Notes under the pieces: generated by a model | Told to the model about the DNA's origin: nothing | The model's input: the letters and a program-made list of their open reading frames with translations, nothing else | Databases searched by the model: none | Made by a program: the position numbers and the translations under genes | Shown: positions 8,188-17,169 of the stretch, piece after piece | How the letters are laid out: each line of letters starts with the position of its first letter | Numbering within the stretch: position 1 is the first letter of the stretch | Assembly (NCBI GenBank): GCA_963705955.1 | Contig: CAVPLH010000006.1 | Coordinates: forward strand, 248,001 to 312,000 | Origin: WHSW01 sp963705955 | GTDB lineage: Bacteria; Actinomycetota; Thermoleophilia; Solirubrobacterales; 70-9 | Reading direction: 5' to 3' | DNA length: 64,000 nt

Positions 8188-9824
8188 TCAGATCTCCTCC
8201 GGGACCATCTCGATCGACCCGCACGGGCACTCTGCGACGCAGAGGCCACAGCCCTTGCAGAAGTCGTAGTCGATCGCGTATCGCTCGCCCGGCTCCCCGA
8301 GCTTGAGCACGGCGTTGTCAGGGCAGACGCCGTAGCAGTTGTCGCACGAGAAGCAGTTGCCGCACGACATGCACCGGCGGGCCTCGTAGAGGGCGTTCGA
8401 CTCGTCGAGGCCCTGGACGACCTCCTCGAAGGTCGTCTGCCGTCGCACCGCCTCGAGCCGCGGCTGCTCGGCGCGGGGAGCGTCGGCGTAGTACCAGGTG
8501 TTGAGGGTTTCGAAGCTCGGCGATCTCGATGCTTGCGCGCCGGCGCCGCCTCGAGCCCGCGCAGCCAGGCGTCGATGTTGCGCGCCGCGCGCTTTCCGTG
8601 ACCGATCCCGACCGTTACCGAGCGCTCGTCGGGGACCATGTCGCCGCCCGCGAAGACGCCCGGGCAACCGGTCATCAGGCTCGGGCCCACGCTGACGACG
8701 CCGTCGTCGACCTCGAGCCCGGGCACACCGTCGAGCAGCGAGAGGTCGTCTCCTGACCGAGGGCGAGCACGAGCGAGTCGGCCTCGAGCTCCTCGATCTC
8801 GCCGGTGGGCTGGGGAAAGCCGGTCTCGTCGAGCTCCATGCGCTCGATCGTCAGCCTGCCCTGCTCGACCTGCTTGATCGTCGTCAGCCACCTGATCAGC
8901 ACGCCCTCCTCCTCGGCCTCGGTGACCTCGGACTCGTGCGCCGGCATCCGGTCGCGGTTGCGTCGATAGACGACGATCGCCTCCGAGGCGCCGAGGCGCT
9001 TCGCGGTGCGCGCCGCGTCCATCGCCGTGTTGCCCCCGCCGTAGACGGCGACACGGCGGCCGAGCAGCGGTCGCTCTCCCTGCTCGAGGTCGTGCAGCAT
9101 CGAGACTGCGTCGAGGACGCGGGCGGCGCTTCCGGCGGGGATGTAGGCGCGCTTGCCGAGCTGGGCGCCGACGGCGAGGAAGGCCGCGTCGTAGGCGCCC
9201 TCGCTCGATCGTGGCGCGCAGATCCGTGACCTTGGAGTCGAGCTCGAGCGTCACCCCGAGGTCGAGGATCCGCTCGCACCTCGGCATCGAGCACATCGCG
9301 CGGCAGACGGTACTTCGGAATCCCGAAGCGCATCATCCCCCCGGCCATCGGTCCGGCCTCTCGAATCGTCACCGCATGCCCGCGCCGCGCCAGGAGGTAG
9401 GCGGCCGACAGCCCCGAGGGGCCCGCGCCGACGACCAGAACCCGTTTTCCGCTCGGCTTCGCCTCGACCTCGAGCCGCCAGCCCTCTCGGATCGCCTCAT
9501 CGCCGAGGAAGCGTTCGACCGAGTTGATGCCGACCGACTCGTCGAGCTGCCCGCGGTTGCAGGAGCTCTCGCACGGGTGGTAACAGACCCGCCCCATGAT
9601 CGCCGGGAACGGGTTGTCCTCGATGATCTTCCGCCAGGCGCGCTCGTAGCCCTCGCCGCCCTCCTCGGCGTCGAAAAGCCACGCTGGATGTTCTCGCCCG
9701 CCGGGCAGGCGTGGTTGCAGGGAGGCAGCCGGTCGACGTAGACGGCACGCTCGGTCCGCCAGGAGCCGGTCTTGTTGGCGCGGCTGGAGCCGACGTCGAG
9801 GGTGATCGCGAACGGCTTCTCCAT
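8188..9824 (-). CDS. GltD-like NAD(P)-linked flavoprotein with 4Fe-4S domains, frameshifted
   Basis: About 545 residues reconstructed across several frames. The N-terminal Cys clusters (LPPCNHACPAGENIQ, MGRVCYHPCESSCNRGQLDE) match the Fe-S region of glutamate-synthase small subunits. The FAD motif is VLVVGAGPSGLSAAYLL and the NAD(P) motif is VAVYGGGNTAMDAARTAKRL. The C-terminus adds a ferredoxin domain (CMSCGNCFSCDNCYGVCP and CKGCGLCVAECPCGSIEM). It ends the 2-oxoacid oxidoreductase operon and probably passes ferredoxin-level electrons to NAD(P)H. Its start overlaps the beta-subunit stop as TGATG. Frame changes lie near 9680, 9285, 9205, 8752 and 8525, with homology continuous across them. 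Most likely sequence errors. Confidence 0.78.
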
Positions 9825-10959
9825 CAGCGCGGGCTCCCGTGGGTCTCGGAGAGCAGGCGCATCAGGTTGCTCTCGGCCTCCGTGTCGACCGGCCGCAAGG
9901 GCTCGTCGACGTCCTCGCCGGCGAGATCGGTGGCTTCGCCCGGCCCGGCCGGCCACCCTCGGCCTCGTCGTCGAGCAGGCCGAAGCGCTCGATGTTGCGG
10001 TCGGCGGCCGCCTGCAGCCGCGCGATCACATCGGGCCGCGCATGCTCACCGAACAGGTGCGCGTAGCGGCGCTGCAGCTTCAGGTAGTCGGTCACCGGAA
10101 CGCGTCGGCGGATCTTCGAGACCGCGACCAGATCGCCGTGCTCGGCCTCGAACACCGGGAAGAGCCCGGTCTCCTTGACCAGTCGCGCGAGCCGGATCGT
10201 GTCGCGCGAGGCCGAGCCCCAGCCCAGCGGGCAGGGGACGAAGACATGGATGTATCGCGCCCCGCGCAGCTCCGATCGCCCGCTCGACCTTCGCCTCGAG
10301 GTCGCGCGGCTCCGCGACGGTGCGCGGTCGCGACGTAGGGGATCTCGTGCGCCATCGCGATCAGAGGCAGGTTCTTGCCCTGCCCGAACACGTTGCCGGG
10401 CTCGTCGCCGACCGGCTTCGTGTTCGCCGTCCGGGCGGCCGGCGGGGTCGCCCCGGAGCGCTGCACGCCGGTGTTCATGTAGGCCTCGTTGTCGTAACAG
10501 ACGAAGAGCACGTCGTCGTTTCGCTCGAACATCCCGGAGAGGCAGGCAAAGCCGATGTCCACGGTGCCGCCGTCGCCGGCCTGCCCGACCACCCGCACGT
10601 CGTCGCGGCCCTTGACCTTGAGCGCGGCGGCGACGCCGGTCGCGACCGCCGGCGCGTTGCCGAACAGCGAGTGGATCCAGGGCAGCTGCCATGACGACTC
10701 CGGGTACGGGGTCGAGAAGACCTCGAGGCAACCGGTCGCGTTGGCGGCGATCAGCTTGCCTCCGGTGCCCCGCATCGCGGCGTCGAGCGACGTAGCGCGC
10801 TCCGAGCGCCTCGCCGCATCCCTGGCAGGCCCGATGCCCGGAGGTGAGCGTGTTGGAGCGGTCCATGCGCGCCTGCACCGAGCGCTGGTCGGGATCGAGG
10901 AGGCGATTCCCGACCGCGTAGGTCCCCACCTGGTAGTGCTTGATCTTCTGCTCGGCCAC
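9824..10959 (-). CDS. porB: 2-oxoacid:ferredoxin oxidoreductase, beta subunit (pyruvate type), frameshifted
   Basis: The thiamine-diphosphate subunit of about 375 residues. The Cys pair is HRACQGCGEAL. The TPP/Mg motif is GQAGDGGTVDIGFACLSGMF followed by CYDNEAYMNTGVQRS, a sequence typical of pyruvate-specific PorB. With alpha and gamma it interconverts 2-oxoacid plus CoA and acyl-CoA plus CO2 using ferredoxin. Frame changes are apparent near 10798, 10315, 10270 and 9950. The true C-terminus, read in the last frame, is NLMRLLSETHGSPR. It begins at GTG 10959, 14 bases after the alpha stop. Confidence 0.82.
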
Positions 10960-10973
10960 GTTCGTCGCCGTCC

Positions 10974-12235
10974 TCAGTGTGGACCCGCGGCGACGATGCC
11001 GACGTCGCGGAGGATGTTCTCGGCGTGCGGTCCGGGCCGGCGACCGCCCCGCATCCGTTCGAGCTCACGCTCGACGACCTCACGCTTCAGATCGAGGAAG
11101 TGCAGCCGCCCCGGCTCGATCCGGTCGCCGAGGACGTCCTCGAACAGCGCGTGCAGGGATCGCTTCGTGACCGGCCGCCCGCCGAGGCCGGCAACGACGT
11201 CGAAGACGCTGCGACTCGAGCCCCGAGAGCGCGAGCCGCACGTTCTGGCCGACGATCCCGCCGGCGCCGACGGCGAAGGCCTTCTCGACGACGACGACTC
11301 GCCTCGCGCCGCGCAGCGCAGCTCGAACCTCGTCGAGGGGGTAGGGCCGAAAACACTTGATTCCGAGGACGCCGATCGTCACCCCCGGTCGCGCAGCTCG
11401 TCGATCACGTCCTCGATCGTGCCCAGCACCGAGCCGAGCGCGACCACGATCGTCTCCGCGTCCTCGGTCCGGTAGCCGCGCAGCAGGCCGCCCGAGCCGC
11501 GGCCGAAGCTGCGCGGCGAAGTCCGCGGCGAGCTCGGGGATCGCATCGAGCGCCTGGACCTGTTTCGCGTGCATCAGGTACTTGACCTCGGTGAACGCCT
11601 CGGGGCCGACCATCGCGCCGATCGTCACCGGCTCGGCCGGATCGAGGACCTGACGGGGCTCGAAGGGCGGCAGGAACGCGTCGACCTGCTCCTGGGTCGG
11701 CAGGTCGACCTGTTCGTGGGCGTGGGTGAGGATGAATCCGTCCATGCACACCATCACCGGTAGCGAGAGCGCCTCGGCGAGCCGAAACGCCTGCACGTGG
11801 AGGTCGACCGCCTCCTGGTTGGTCTCGGCGTAGAGCTGGATCCACCCCGAGTCCCGCTGCGACATCGAGTCCGAGTGGTCGTTCCAGATGTTGATCGGCG
11901 CTCCGATCGCCCGGTTGGCGAGCGTCATCACGATCGGCAGCCCGAGCCCGGACGCGTTGTAGAGCGCTTCCGCCATGTAGAGCAGCCCCTGGCTCGCGGT
12001 CGCGGTGTAGGCGCGCGCCCCGGTCGCGGAGGCGCCGATGCACGCCGACATCGCGGCGAACTCGGACTCCACCATCAGGTACTCGCACGGCTCGAGCTCG
12101 GCCGGTGCGGACGAGGTCGGAGAGCGCCTCGACGATGTGAGTCTGTGGTGAGATCGGGTACGCGGAGATCACCTCGGGCCGGCACATCGCCACCGCCCTC
12201 GCGACCGCCTGCGAGCCCTCGAGCTGCTCAAGCAT
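10974..12235 (-). CDS. porA: 2-oxoacid:ferredoxin oxidoreductase, alpha subunit, frameshifted
   Basis: A pyrimidine-binding/transketolase-like alpha subunit of about 420 residues. It begins MLEQLEGSQAVARAVAMCRP, with AYPISPQTHIVEALSD and the diagnostic TATASQGLLYMAEALYNASG. It continues through a domain II (TIGVLGIKCFRPYPLDEVR) to a C-terminus ending NILRDVGIVAAGPH. Frame changes appear near 12108, 11515, 11390 and 11222. Its ATG 12235 overlaps the gamma-subunit stop by 8 bases. It is the second gene of the gamma-alpha-beta-GltD-like operon. The catalytic family is clear; pyruvate rather than 2-oxoglutarate is suggested mainly by the beta subunit. Confidence 0.82.
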
Positions 12236-12854
12236 GAGCGCGGCTCCGGTTCTCGGTCGACACGTAATCGAATGCCGCCTCGGCGCCGGCGATGTTGCCG
12301 TCACCGAGCTTGCCGGGGAACCGCTCGCGAATAGCTCCCGCCACCGAGTCGATCGAGACCACGCCGCTCAGCGCCGCGAAGCCGCCGAGCAAGACCGCGT
12401 TGGGCAGCGGGCGCCCGACGTGTTCGCGGGCGATCTCGGTGGCCGGGAGGGTCACCAGTCGCTCCCGACGAAAGCCGTCTGCAAACTCTCGCATGCCCAG
12501 CTCGTCGAAGCTGCGGCCGGAGTTGATCAGGATGTAGCCGTCCGGATCGAGGCCGGCGAAGAGGTCGACCTGGTGAAGCAGGGTGGGGTCCTGAACGATC
12601 AGCGCATCGGGCTCGACGATCGGCTCCCGAACCCGGATCGGTCGCTCGTCGATGCGACAGAAGGAGACCACCGGAGCCCCGGTGCGCTCGGAGCCGAAGG
12701 TTGGAAAGGCCTGCGCGTGGCGACCCTCGACGAACGCCGCAACCGAAAGCAGTTCGGCGGCTGTGACCACGCCTTGACCGCCTCTGCCGTGTATGCGCAC
12801 CTGGAACACTTCGTCTTCTGGCGGCAAGTTACTCGCGAGCGACCATCGGCGCAT
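12228..12854 (-). CDS. porG: 2-oxoacid:ferredoxin oxidoreductase, gamma subunit
   Basis: 208 residues, intact. It has the family signature VRIHGRGGQGVVTAAELLS near the N-terminus, then RHAQAFPTFGSERTGAPVVS and the C-terminal segment GKLGDGNIAGAEAAFDYV. This subunit carries the CoA-binding side of the complex. It is first in the operon. The first 15 residues before VFQVRIHG are poorly conserved, so a start a few codons later is possible. The intact state contrasts with the broken reading frames of the three genes that follow. Confidence 0.92.
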   Translation of the reverse strand: MRRWSLASNLPPEDEVFQVRIHGRGGQGVVTAAELLSVAAFVEGRHAQAFPTFGSERTGAPVVSFCRIDERPIRVREPIVEPDALIVQDPTLLHQVDLFAGLDPDGYILINSGRSFDELGMREFADGFRRERLVTLPATEIAREHVGRPLPNAVLLGGFAALSGVVSIDSVAGAIRERFPGKLGDGNIAGAEAAFDYVSTENRSRAHA

Positions 12855-12923
12855 CCGCTCTTGCGCACCACCGCCGGTCCGTAGCGACTACGGGTCGCGA
12901 CGGGCGACCGAGGAGCTCGCCGC

Positions 12924-13649
12924 TCAGACGCCGAGCACGGCACTCAGGGCAAGCATTGCCGCCGCACCGATCCCGGCCCCGACCAGCGCGTCGCGCGAGT
13001 TCGCGCGTACGGCGTCCGGAAGGACAGAGATCGCGACCAGCGCCAACATCGCGCCGGCGGCGAAGGCGAACGAAATCGGCAAGAGGGCGCTCACCTCGGC
13101 GACGAGCAGGTAGGCGATCACCGCGCCGACCGGCTGCGGCGCGCTCGTCCCCACCGCGGCCCAGAACTGCTGCCAGGGCCGAAACCCGGCCGCCTCCATC
13201 GGAATCGCCACGCTCGTCCCCTCCGGAATGTTCTGAATCGCGATCGCGACGACGATGAAGACCGCCAAGCCCTCGGTCGAGGAGGCATACGCGGTTCCGA
13301 TCGCCAAGCCCTCCGGCAGGCTGTGGACGAAGAGGACCGCAAAGACCAACAGCGAGGTGCGCCTGGCCCCGGTCATCGCCTCGGCCGGCCCGATCGAGAG
13401 GACCCGCCGGGCCAGGAGCAGGAATCCGACCCCGGCGATCAGGCCGAGGGCTACCTCGGTCGTGCTGCCGTCGGCGAGGGCCGGCAGGAGCAGTCCCGAA
13501 ACCGCCGCCACAGACATCACCCCGGCCGCGAGGCCAAGCAGCGCCGGCCGCAGGCGAGCAGCGCGCTGTCCGAGCAGGATCACCGGAACCGCACCGAGTC
13601 CAGTGGCCAACGCGGTTCCGGTGGCGATGATCACGAGCCCGAGCATCAC
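12924..13649 (-). CDS. ZIP-family divalent metal transporter
   Basis: 241 residues with about eight hydrophobic helices. The two ZIP metal-site motifs are visible: HSLPEGLAIG on helix 4 (near residue 109) and NIPEGTSVAIP on helix 5 (near residue 140). ZIP proteins import Zn(II), Fe(II) or Mn(II). The usual His-rich cytoplasmic loop is missing. It is a single gene, 69 bases upstream of porG on the same strand, and is likely transcribed separately or as a lead gene of that operon. Confidence 0.9.
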   Translation of the reverse strand: MMLGLVIIATGTALATGLGAVPVILLGQRAARLRPALLGLAAGVMSVAAVSGLLLPALADGSTTEVALGLIAGVGFLLLARRVLSIGPAEAMTGARRTSLLVFAVLFVHSLPEGLAIGTAYASSTEGLAVFIVVAIAIQNIPEGTSVAIPMEAAGFRPWQQFWAAVGTSAPQPVGAVIAYLLVAEVSALLPISFAFAAGAMLALVAISVLPDAVRANSRDALVGAGIGAAAMLALSAVLGV

Positions 13650-13994
13650 TCGTTCCTACTCGCCGGCGGCGGTGGCCACGTCAGTAGCCGCAACGTAGAT
13701 CGACCCCGCGCCGGCCACCGATGATCCGGACCGTGCCCGATGCGAGCCTTCGGCTCGTGGACACGGCGAGAGCAACGTTGTTCGATGGCGAGAACGCGCT
13801 GGACCGAGGGGACGCAGCGGTTCGTGGCAACGCCCTGGCAAAGCACCTGCCGCATCCCTCTACCCATACGCGCCAGACGATCGTCGTCGAGGCGGACGCC
13901 GCGGGCACTCTTGACGCCATCCACACCCCCGATCTCGCTTCATCGATCCCGGTGAAGGCGTTGACGCTGAGCAACAGGCGGCTAGGGTGCAGGC
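13650..13994. other. 345-base intergenic stretch without a convincing gene
   Basis: It lies between the ZIP gene start and the NarL-type regulator start, which diverge. Both strands have open frames of 90-100 codons, but none has a clear ribosome site or a recognisable domain, and their composition is like antisense shadows. The base composition is less GC-rich than in the flanking genes. It presumably holds the two divergent promoters. Confidence 0.5.
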
Positions 13995-14660
13995 GTGAGC
14001 GCTGATCCTGAATCGAGACCTCAGAGCGGCGCCGTCAGCGTCGTCCTCGCCGACGATCACGAGCTGGTCCGCGACGGAATTCGCATGGTCTTGGAGGCGG
14101 AAGCCGACATCGAGGTCGTCGCCCAGGCCGCCGACGCCGACGCCGCGGCGCGCTACGTGCTCGGCCATAAGCCGGACATCCTCGTCCTCGACCTCAGCAT
14201 GCCCGGCCGCCCGAGCCTCGAGCTCCTCCCGCAGATGATCGATTCGTCGCCGTCGACCTCGGTGATCGTGGTGACGATGCAGAACGAGCCTGCGTTCGCG
14301 CGACAGGCTCTACGAGCCGGCGCGAAGGGTTTCGTGATCAAGCAGTCCGCGGCCGGCGAGCTCGTCTCGGCGGTTCGGGCCGTGCTCGCGGGCGAGACGT
14401 ACATCAACCCCAATCTCGGGGCTCGCATGGCGGCTGAGCCTGATGCCCCCGACGGCCCTCCCGACGACCTGACCCCACGTGAGGTCGAGGTCCTGGGGCT
14501 GCTGGCGCTCGGTTACATGAATCCTGAGATCGCCGACCAGTTGGTGCTCAGCGTCCGCACGGTCGAGACACACCGCGCCAACATCCAGCGCAAGACGGGC
14601 CTCTCGACGCGGGCCGAGCTGATCGCGTACGCGATCGAGAACAACCTCGTCGAGCGCTGA
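13995..14660 (+). CDS. NarL/DevR-family response regulator
   Basis: 221 residues from GTG 13995. The receiver has the acidic pair in VLADDHELVRDG, phospho-acceptor Asp66 in LVLDLSMPGR, and Lys in GFVIKQSAAGEL. The C-terminal LuxR helix-turn-helix is LTPREVEVLGLLALGYMNPE, then VRTVETHRANIQRKTGLSTR. It lies about 2.5 kb from the GAF-GAF kinase at 17170-18852, which has no regulator next to it, so the two may be partners (inference). A DevR-like role over the neighbouring universal stress genes is plausible. Confidence 0.93.
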   Translation: MSADPESRPQSGAVSVVLADDHELVRDGIRMVLEAEADIEVVAQAADADAAARYVLGHKPDILVLDLSMPGRPSLELLPQMIDSSPSTSVIVVTMQNEPAFARQALRAGAKGFVIKQSAAGELVSAVRAVLAGETYINPNLGARMAAEPDAPDGPPDDLTPREVEVLGLLALGYMNPEIADQLVLSVRTVETHRANIQRKTGLSTRAELIAYAIENNLVER

Positions 14661-14738
14661 GCCCACAGCGATCAGCCGCGCCCAGGGCGATCACACAGAC
14701 GCTGACCGCGACGGCGGCGCCCTTGGCCAGGACAAGCC

Positions 14739-14778
14739 GGAGGTCGCCGACCGGTTGGCACTCAGTCCGCAGCGTCGA
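14739..14778 (+). pseudogene. Short decayed copy of a LuxR helix-turn-helix segment
   Basis: About 40 bases resemble the recognition-helix region of the gene just upstream (14523-14563). It reads EVADRLALS where the intact gene reads EIADQLVLS, with roughly four in five bases the same, then a lost base breaks the frame. It overlaps the 3' end of the following minus-strand gene. It may be the remnant of a second tandem regulator, or a partial duplication. Confidence 0.3.
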
Positions 14779-16039
14779 TCGGCGCCGCGGGGTGGGAGAC
14801 GAGCGGCTCAGAGTGCCATTCGTGGGGCCACGAGACCTCGATGTTCATCAGCGACGGCGGCGGCTCGAGCTCGGTCGGGGCGGTGTGTCCGAGCCAAGCA
14901 GACAGGTACCGGCCACCGACCTTCTGCGGTGGCCACCACAGGTAGTCGAGGGACGCCATGCCTTCTCCCTTGCCCCCGGTCAGGCCGTGCTTCATCTGGA
15001 GCGACTCCGCTCCCGTGATCAGCTGACCGCGTAGGACGGGGTCGAACGGCTTCGGCTCGAGCTGAGCACCGAGCCGGGCGGCGATGTGCTCGGCGGCGGC
15101 ATCGGCCTGCTGGGTGGCGAGCCCACCCTGCTTGACCGGGAAGGTCGTGCCGTCGCCCGCGGCGTAGACGTCGTCGACTCCCTCGACCCGGCAGTGCCGA
15201 TCGATCGGGATGAAGCCGTACTGATCGGCTGGTAGGCCATCGATAGCGGGTCCCTCGATCTCCGGTAGCGCGAGAATGACCTCGGCCTCGAGCCGCAGGT
15301 CCCTGGGCGGGACGTGCAGGACTCCGGTGTCGTCCTGAATGACGCGTCGGTCCGTGTCGACAGAGATGCGACGGGCCGAGAGCAATCCGGCGACCGCGTC
15401 GCTGGCCTTCGTCCCGAAGACGATCAGCGGGGCGGTCTCGGGAGTGATCAGTCGCAGGCGCAGCTCACTGCGGCCGAGCTCCTCGCTGCGTCGCCGAATC
15501 AGCAGCGCGAGCTCATAAAGCGGGAGCGGCCAGTTGGTCGCCGGCGGCACGATCAGGGCCAGGGTCTGGCTCGACGAGGCGGCGGCTCGACGGATCAGCG
15601 GATCGATCGGTGGTAGGTCACCGCGGCCGCCCCAGAAGCTCGCCATCGTCAGCACCCCTTCGTAGGCGGGCGTCGCTCGACCTCCGACGCAGACGACGAG
15701 CAGGTCGTAGGGGAGCTCTGTCTGCGTACCGAGAGTCAGCGTATGGTCCTCGGGGTCGACCCTGGAAACCGGGCCGAGGACGAACTTGACACCGAGCTCG
15801 GCAAGCGCGGGCTCGAGCTCGTGAGTTTCGGCCGGCTGGTTCGTAAACGGCTCCTCGACCGTCAGCGGCCTGTACACGAACTCCCGGTCTCGGGAGACGA
15901 GCGACAGCTCCGCCTTGTCGCCCGCCAGGTCGGCGAGCGCGAGCGCGGCCTCCATCCCGGCGATCCCCCCGCCGGCAACCACCACTCGCTTGGCGGGCTC
16001 CGGCGCGTGGTGCGGGTCACTGGCTCGGGACTGGCTCAT
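14762..16039 (-). CDS. SQR/NDH-2-like FAD-dependent pyridine nucleotide-disulfide family oxidoreductase
   Basis: 425 residues. The N-terminal FAD motif is RVVVAGGGIAGMEAALALAD, a second dinucleotide region begins near residue 150, and the C-terminal FAD segment is DVYAAGDGTTFPVKQGGLAT. The fold is that of sulfide:quinone oxidoreductases and flavocytochrome c sulfide dehydrogenases. Only two cysteines are obvious (VVCVGG, DRHCRVEG), so the three-cysteine sulfide centre of true SQR seems absent and sulfide oxidation is doubtful. Its start overlaps the 3' end of the upstream UspA gene by 23 bases, so the two are co-expressed. A paralogue lies at 21595-23200. Confidence 0.85.
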   Translation of the reverse strand: MSQSRASDPHHAPEPAKRVVVAGGGIAGMEAALALADLAGDKAELSLVSRDREFVYRPLTVEEPFTNQPAETHELEPALAELGVKFVLGPVSRVDPEDHTLTLGTQTELPYDLLVVCVGGRATPAYEGVLTMASFWGGRGDLPPIDPLIRRAAASSSQTLALIVPPATNWPLPLYELALLIRRRSEELGRSELRLRLITPETAPLIVFGTKASDAVAGLLSARRISVDTDRRVIQDDTGVLHVPPRDLRLEAEVILALPEIEGPAIDGLPADQYGFIPIDRHCRVEGVDDVYAAGDGTTFPVKQGGLATQQADAAAEHIAARLGAQLEPKPFDPVLRGQLITGAESLQMKHGLTGGKGEGMASLDYLWWPPQKVGGRYLSAWLGHTAPTELEPPPSLMNIEVSWPHEWHSEPLVSHPAAPIDAAD

Positions 16040-17012
16040 CTTTGCCTCCGGGCGACTCTCCCGGCTCCGCAGAGCCCGAAACGGACTCCTCGCTGCGCCG
16101 GATCTCTACCTGATCATGTCTCTGTTGAGGCGGCGCCGCAGGGCGAGGCGTCACGATCAGAGGACAGCACGAGCTCTTCAGCAGATGCGACGAGACACTG
16201 CCCAGCAGCACTCTGCCAAGCGGTCCGTAGCCACGCGAGCCGACGACGAGCAGATCGACGCGCGCCGAGAGCTCGCTGAGGACGGCGCCGGGCTCTCCCT
16301 CAACCACCTCTGGTAGGACCGAGACCAAGCCCGAGAGATCCTGAATCGCCATGCGCGTCTCAGACCACACCCGATCGATCTGCTCACGGGAGGGAGCCGG
16401 AGGTGCCACCAAGCCGGCGTAGCCCAGGGCGGCGTCTGCAACCGCGACCGGATCCCGGGCGTCGAATACGGCGGCCACGTTCAGCGTCGCCGCGCATGAC
16501 CTGGCGATCTCGCCGGCCTGCGCCAGGGCGAGCCTCGATTCGGGTGAGCCATCGAATCCCACCCCGATCGTCTGTAGCTGCCGGTCTCGCCGCGCGAATC
16601 CGCGCGGCGCCACCGCGACCGGACAGGGACCACCCGACAGCATCCGGTCCGCAACTGCGCCCGGCCAGACGTGGCCAAATCGCCCACGATGGGTCGACCC
16701 CAAGACGACGAGCGCGGCGTTTCGGTCACGAGCAAGCTGGTCTAGCTCGCGCGCCGGGCTCGCAGACGAGACGACCACGGTCTCGACGTTGGCGAGACCG
16801 GCCAGTGCCCGCCTCGCGTCGTCTTGTAAGCGCAGCGCTCGGTCCTGGACCTCGTTCGAGTAGGCAACCCAGTCGATCTCCAAGGGGGCCATCGGCAAGA
16901 CCGAGACCACGATCACCGGCGCCTCGAGCGCACCGGCCAGGACGCGAGTCAGTGCCAAGACGTCTTCGGACTCGGCCCGACCGTCATATCCGATGATCAG
17001 GGGCGCATTCAT
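16017..17012 (-). CDS. Tandem universal stress protein (two UspA domains)
   Basis: About 331 residues from ATG 17012. Domain 1 starts NAPLIIGYDGRAES and has the ATP loop GSTHRGRFGHVWPGAVADRM. Domain 2 starts IGVGFDGSPESRLAL and has GSRGYGPLGRVLLGSVSSHL. Both loops keep the G-2x-G-9x-G-S/T pattern, so ATP binding is likely. A polar C-terminal tail of about 35 residues follows. An alternative ATG at 17087 would add 25 residues but would run through an inverted repeat. It is coupled to the flavoprotein downstream. Tandem Usps of this kind are typical hypoxia or stationary-phase proteins in mycobacteria (family knowledge). Confidence 0.9.
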   Translation of the reverse strand: MNAPLIIGYDGRAESEDVLALTRVLAGALEAPVIVVSVLPMAPLEIDWVAYSNEVQDRALRLQDDARRALAGLANVETVVVSSASPARELDQLARDRNAALVVLGSTHRGRFGHVWPGAVADRMLSGGPCPVAVAPRGFARRDRQLQTIGVGFDGSPESRLALAQAGEIARSCAATLNVAAVFDARDPVAVADAALGYAGLVAPPAPSREQIDRVWSETRMAIQDLSGLVSVLPEVVEGEPGAVLSELSARVDLLVVGSRGYGPLGRVLLGSVSSHLLKSSCCPLIVTPRPAAPPQQRHDQVEIRRSEESVSGSAEPGESPGGKDEPVPSQ

Positions 17013-17081
17013 CCTCAGGGGATGATGGCAACCTCGACGACGGCGCCACTGGTGAGCGACGAGGTCAAGGGCATCATCGAT

Positions 17082-17097
17082 GGTCATCGGGATGACC
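17082..17097. promoter_or_regulatory. Inverted repeat upstream of the UspA-flavoprotein operon
   Basis: GGTCATCGGGATGACC has perfect 7-base arms around a GG centre, about 70 bases before the UspA start and between it and the kinase 3' end. Its size and symmetry fit a site for a NarL-type dimeric regulator. The assignment is inference. Confidence 0.4.
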
Positions 17098-17169
17098 CTA
17101 CGGCGGCCGGCGAAGCGCGCCATCCGCGGCCGACACCCGGATCGGCTCCGTAGTCAGCGCGGACCGGGG

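Noticed and set aside
13721..14005. 94-codon ORF before the DevR-like regulator
   Set aside because: No ribosome site, no recognisable domain, and it overlaps the start of the regulator; equally long frames exist on the other strand.
14762..16039. True sulfide:quinone oxidoreductase
   Set aside because: The catalytic cysteine triad is not visible; only the general flavoprotein fold is supported.
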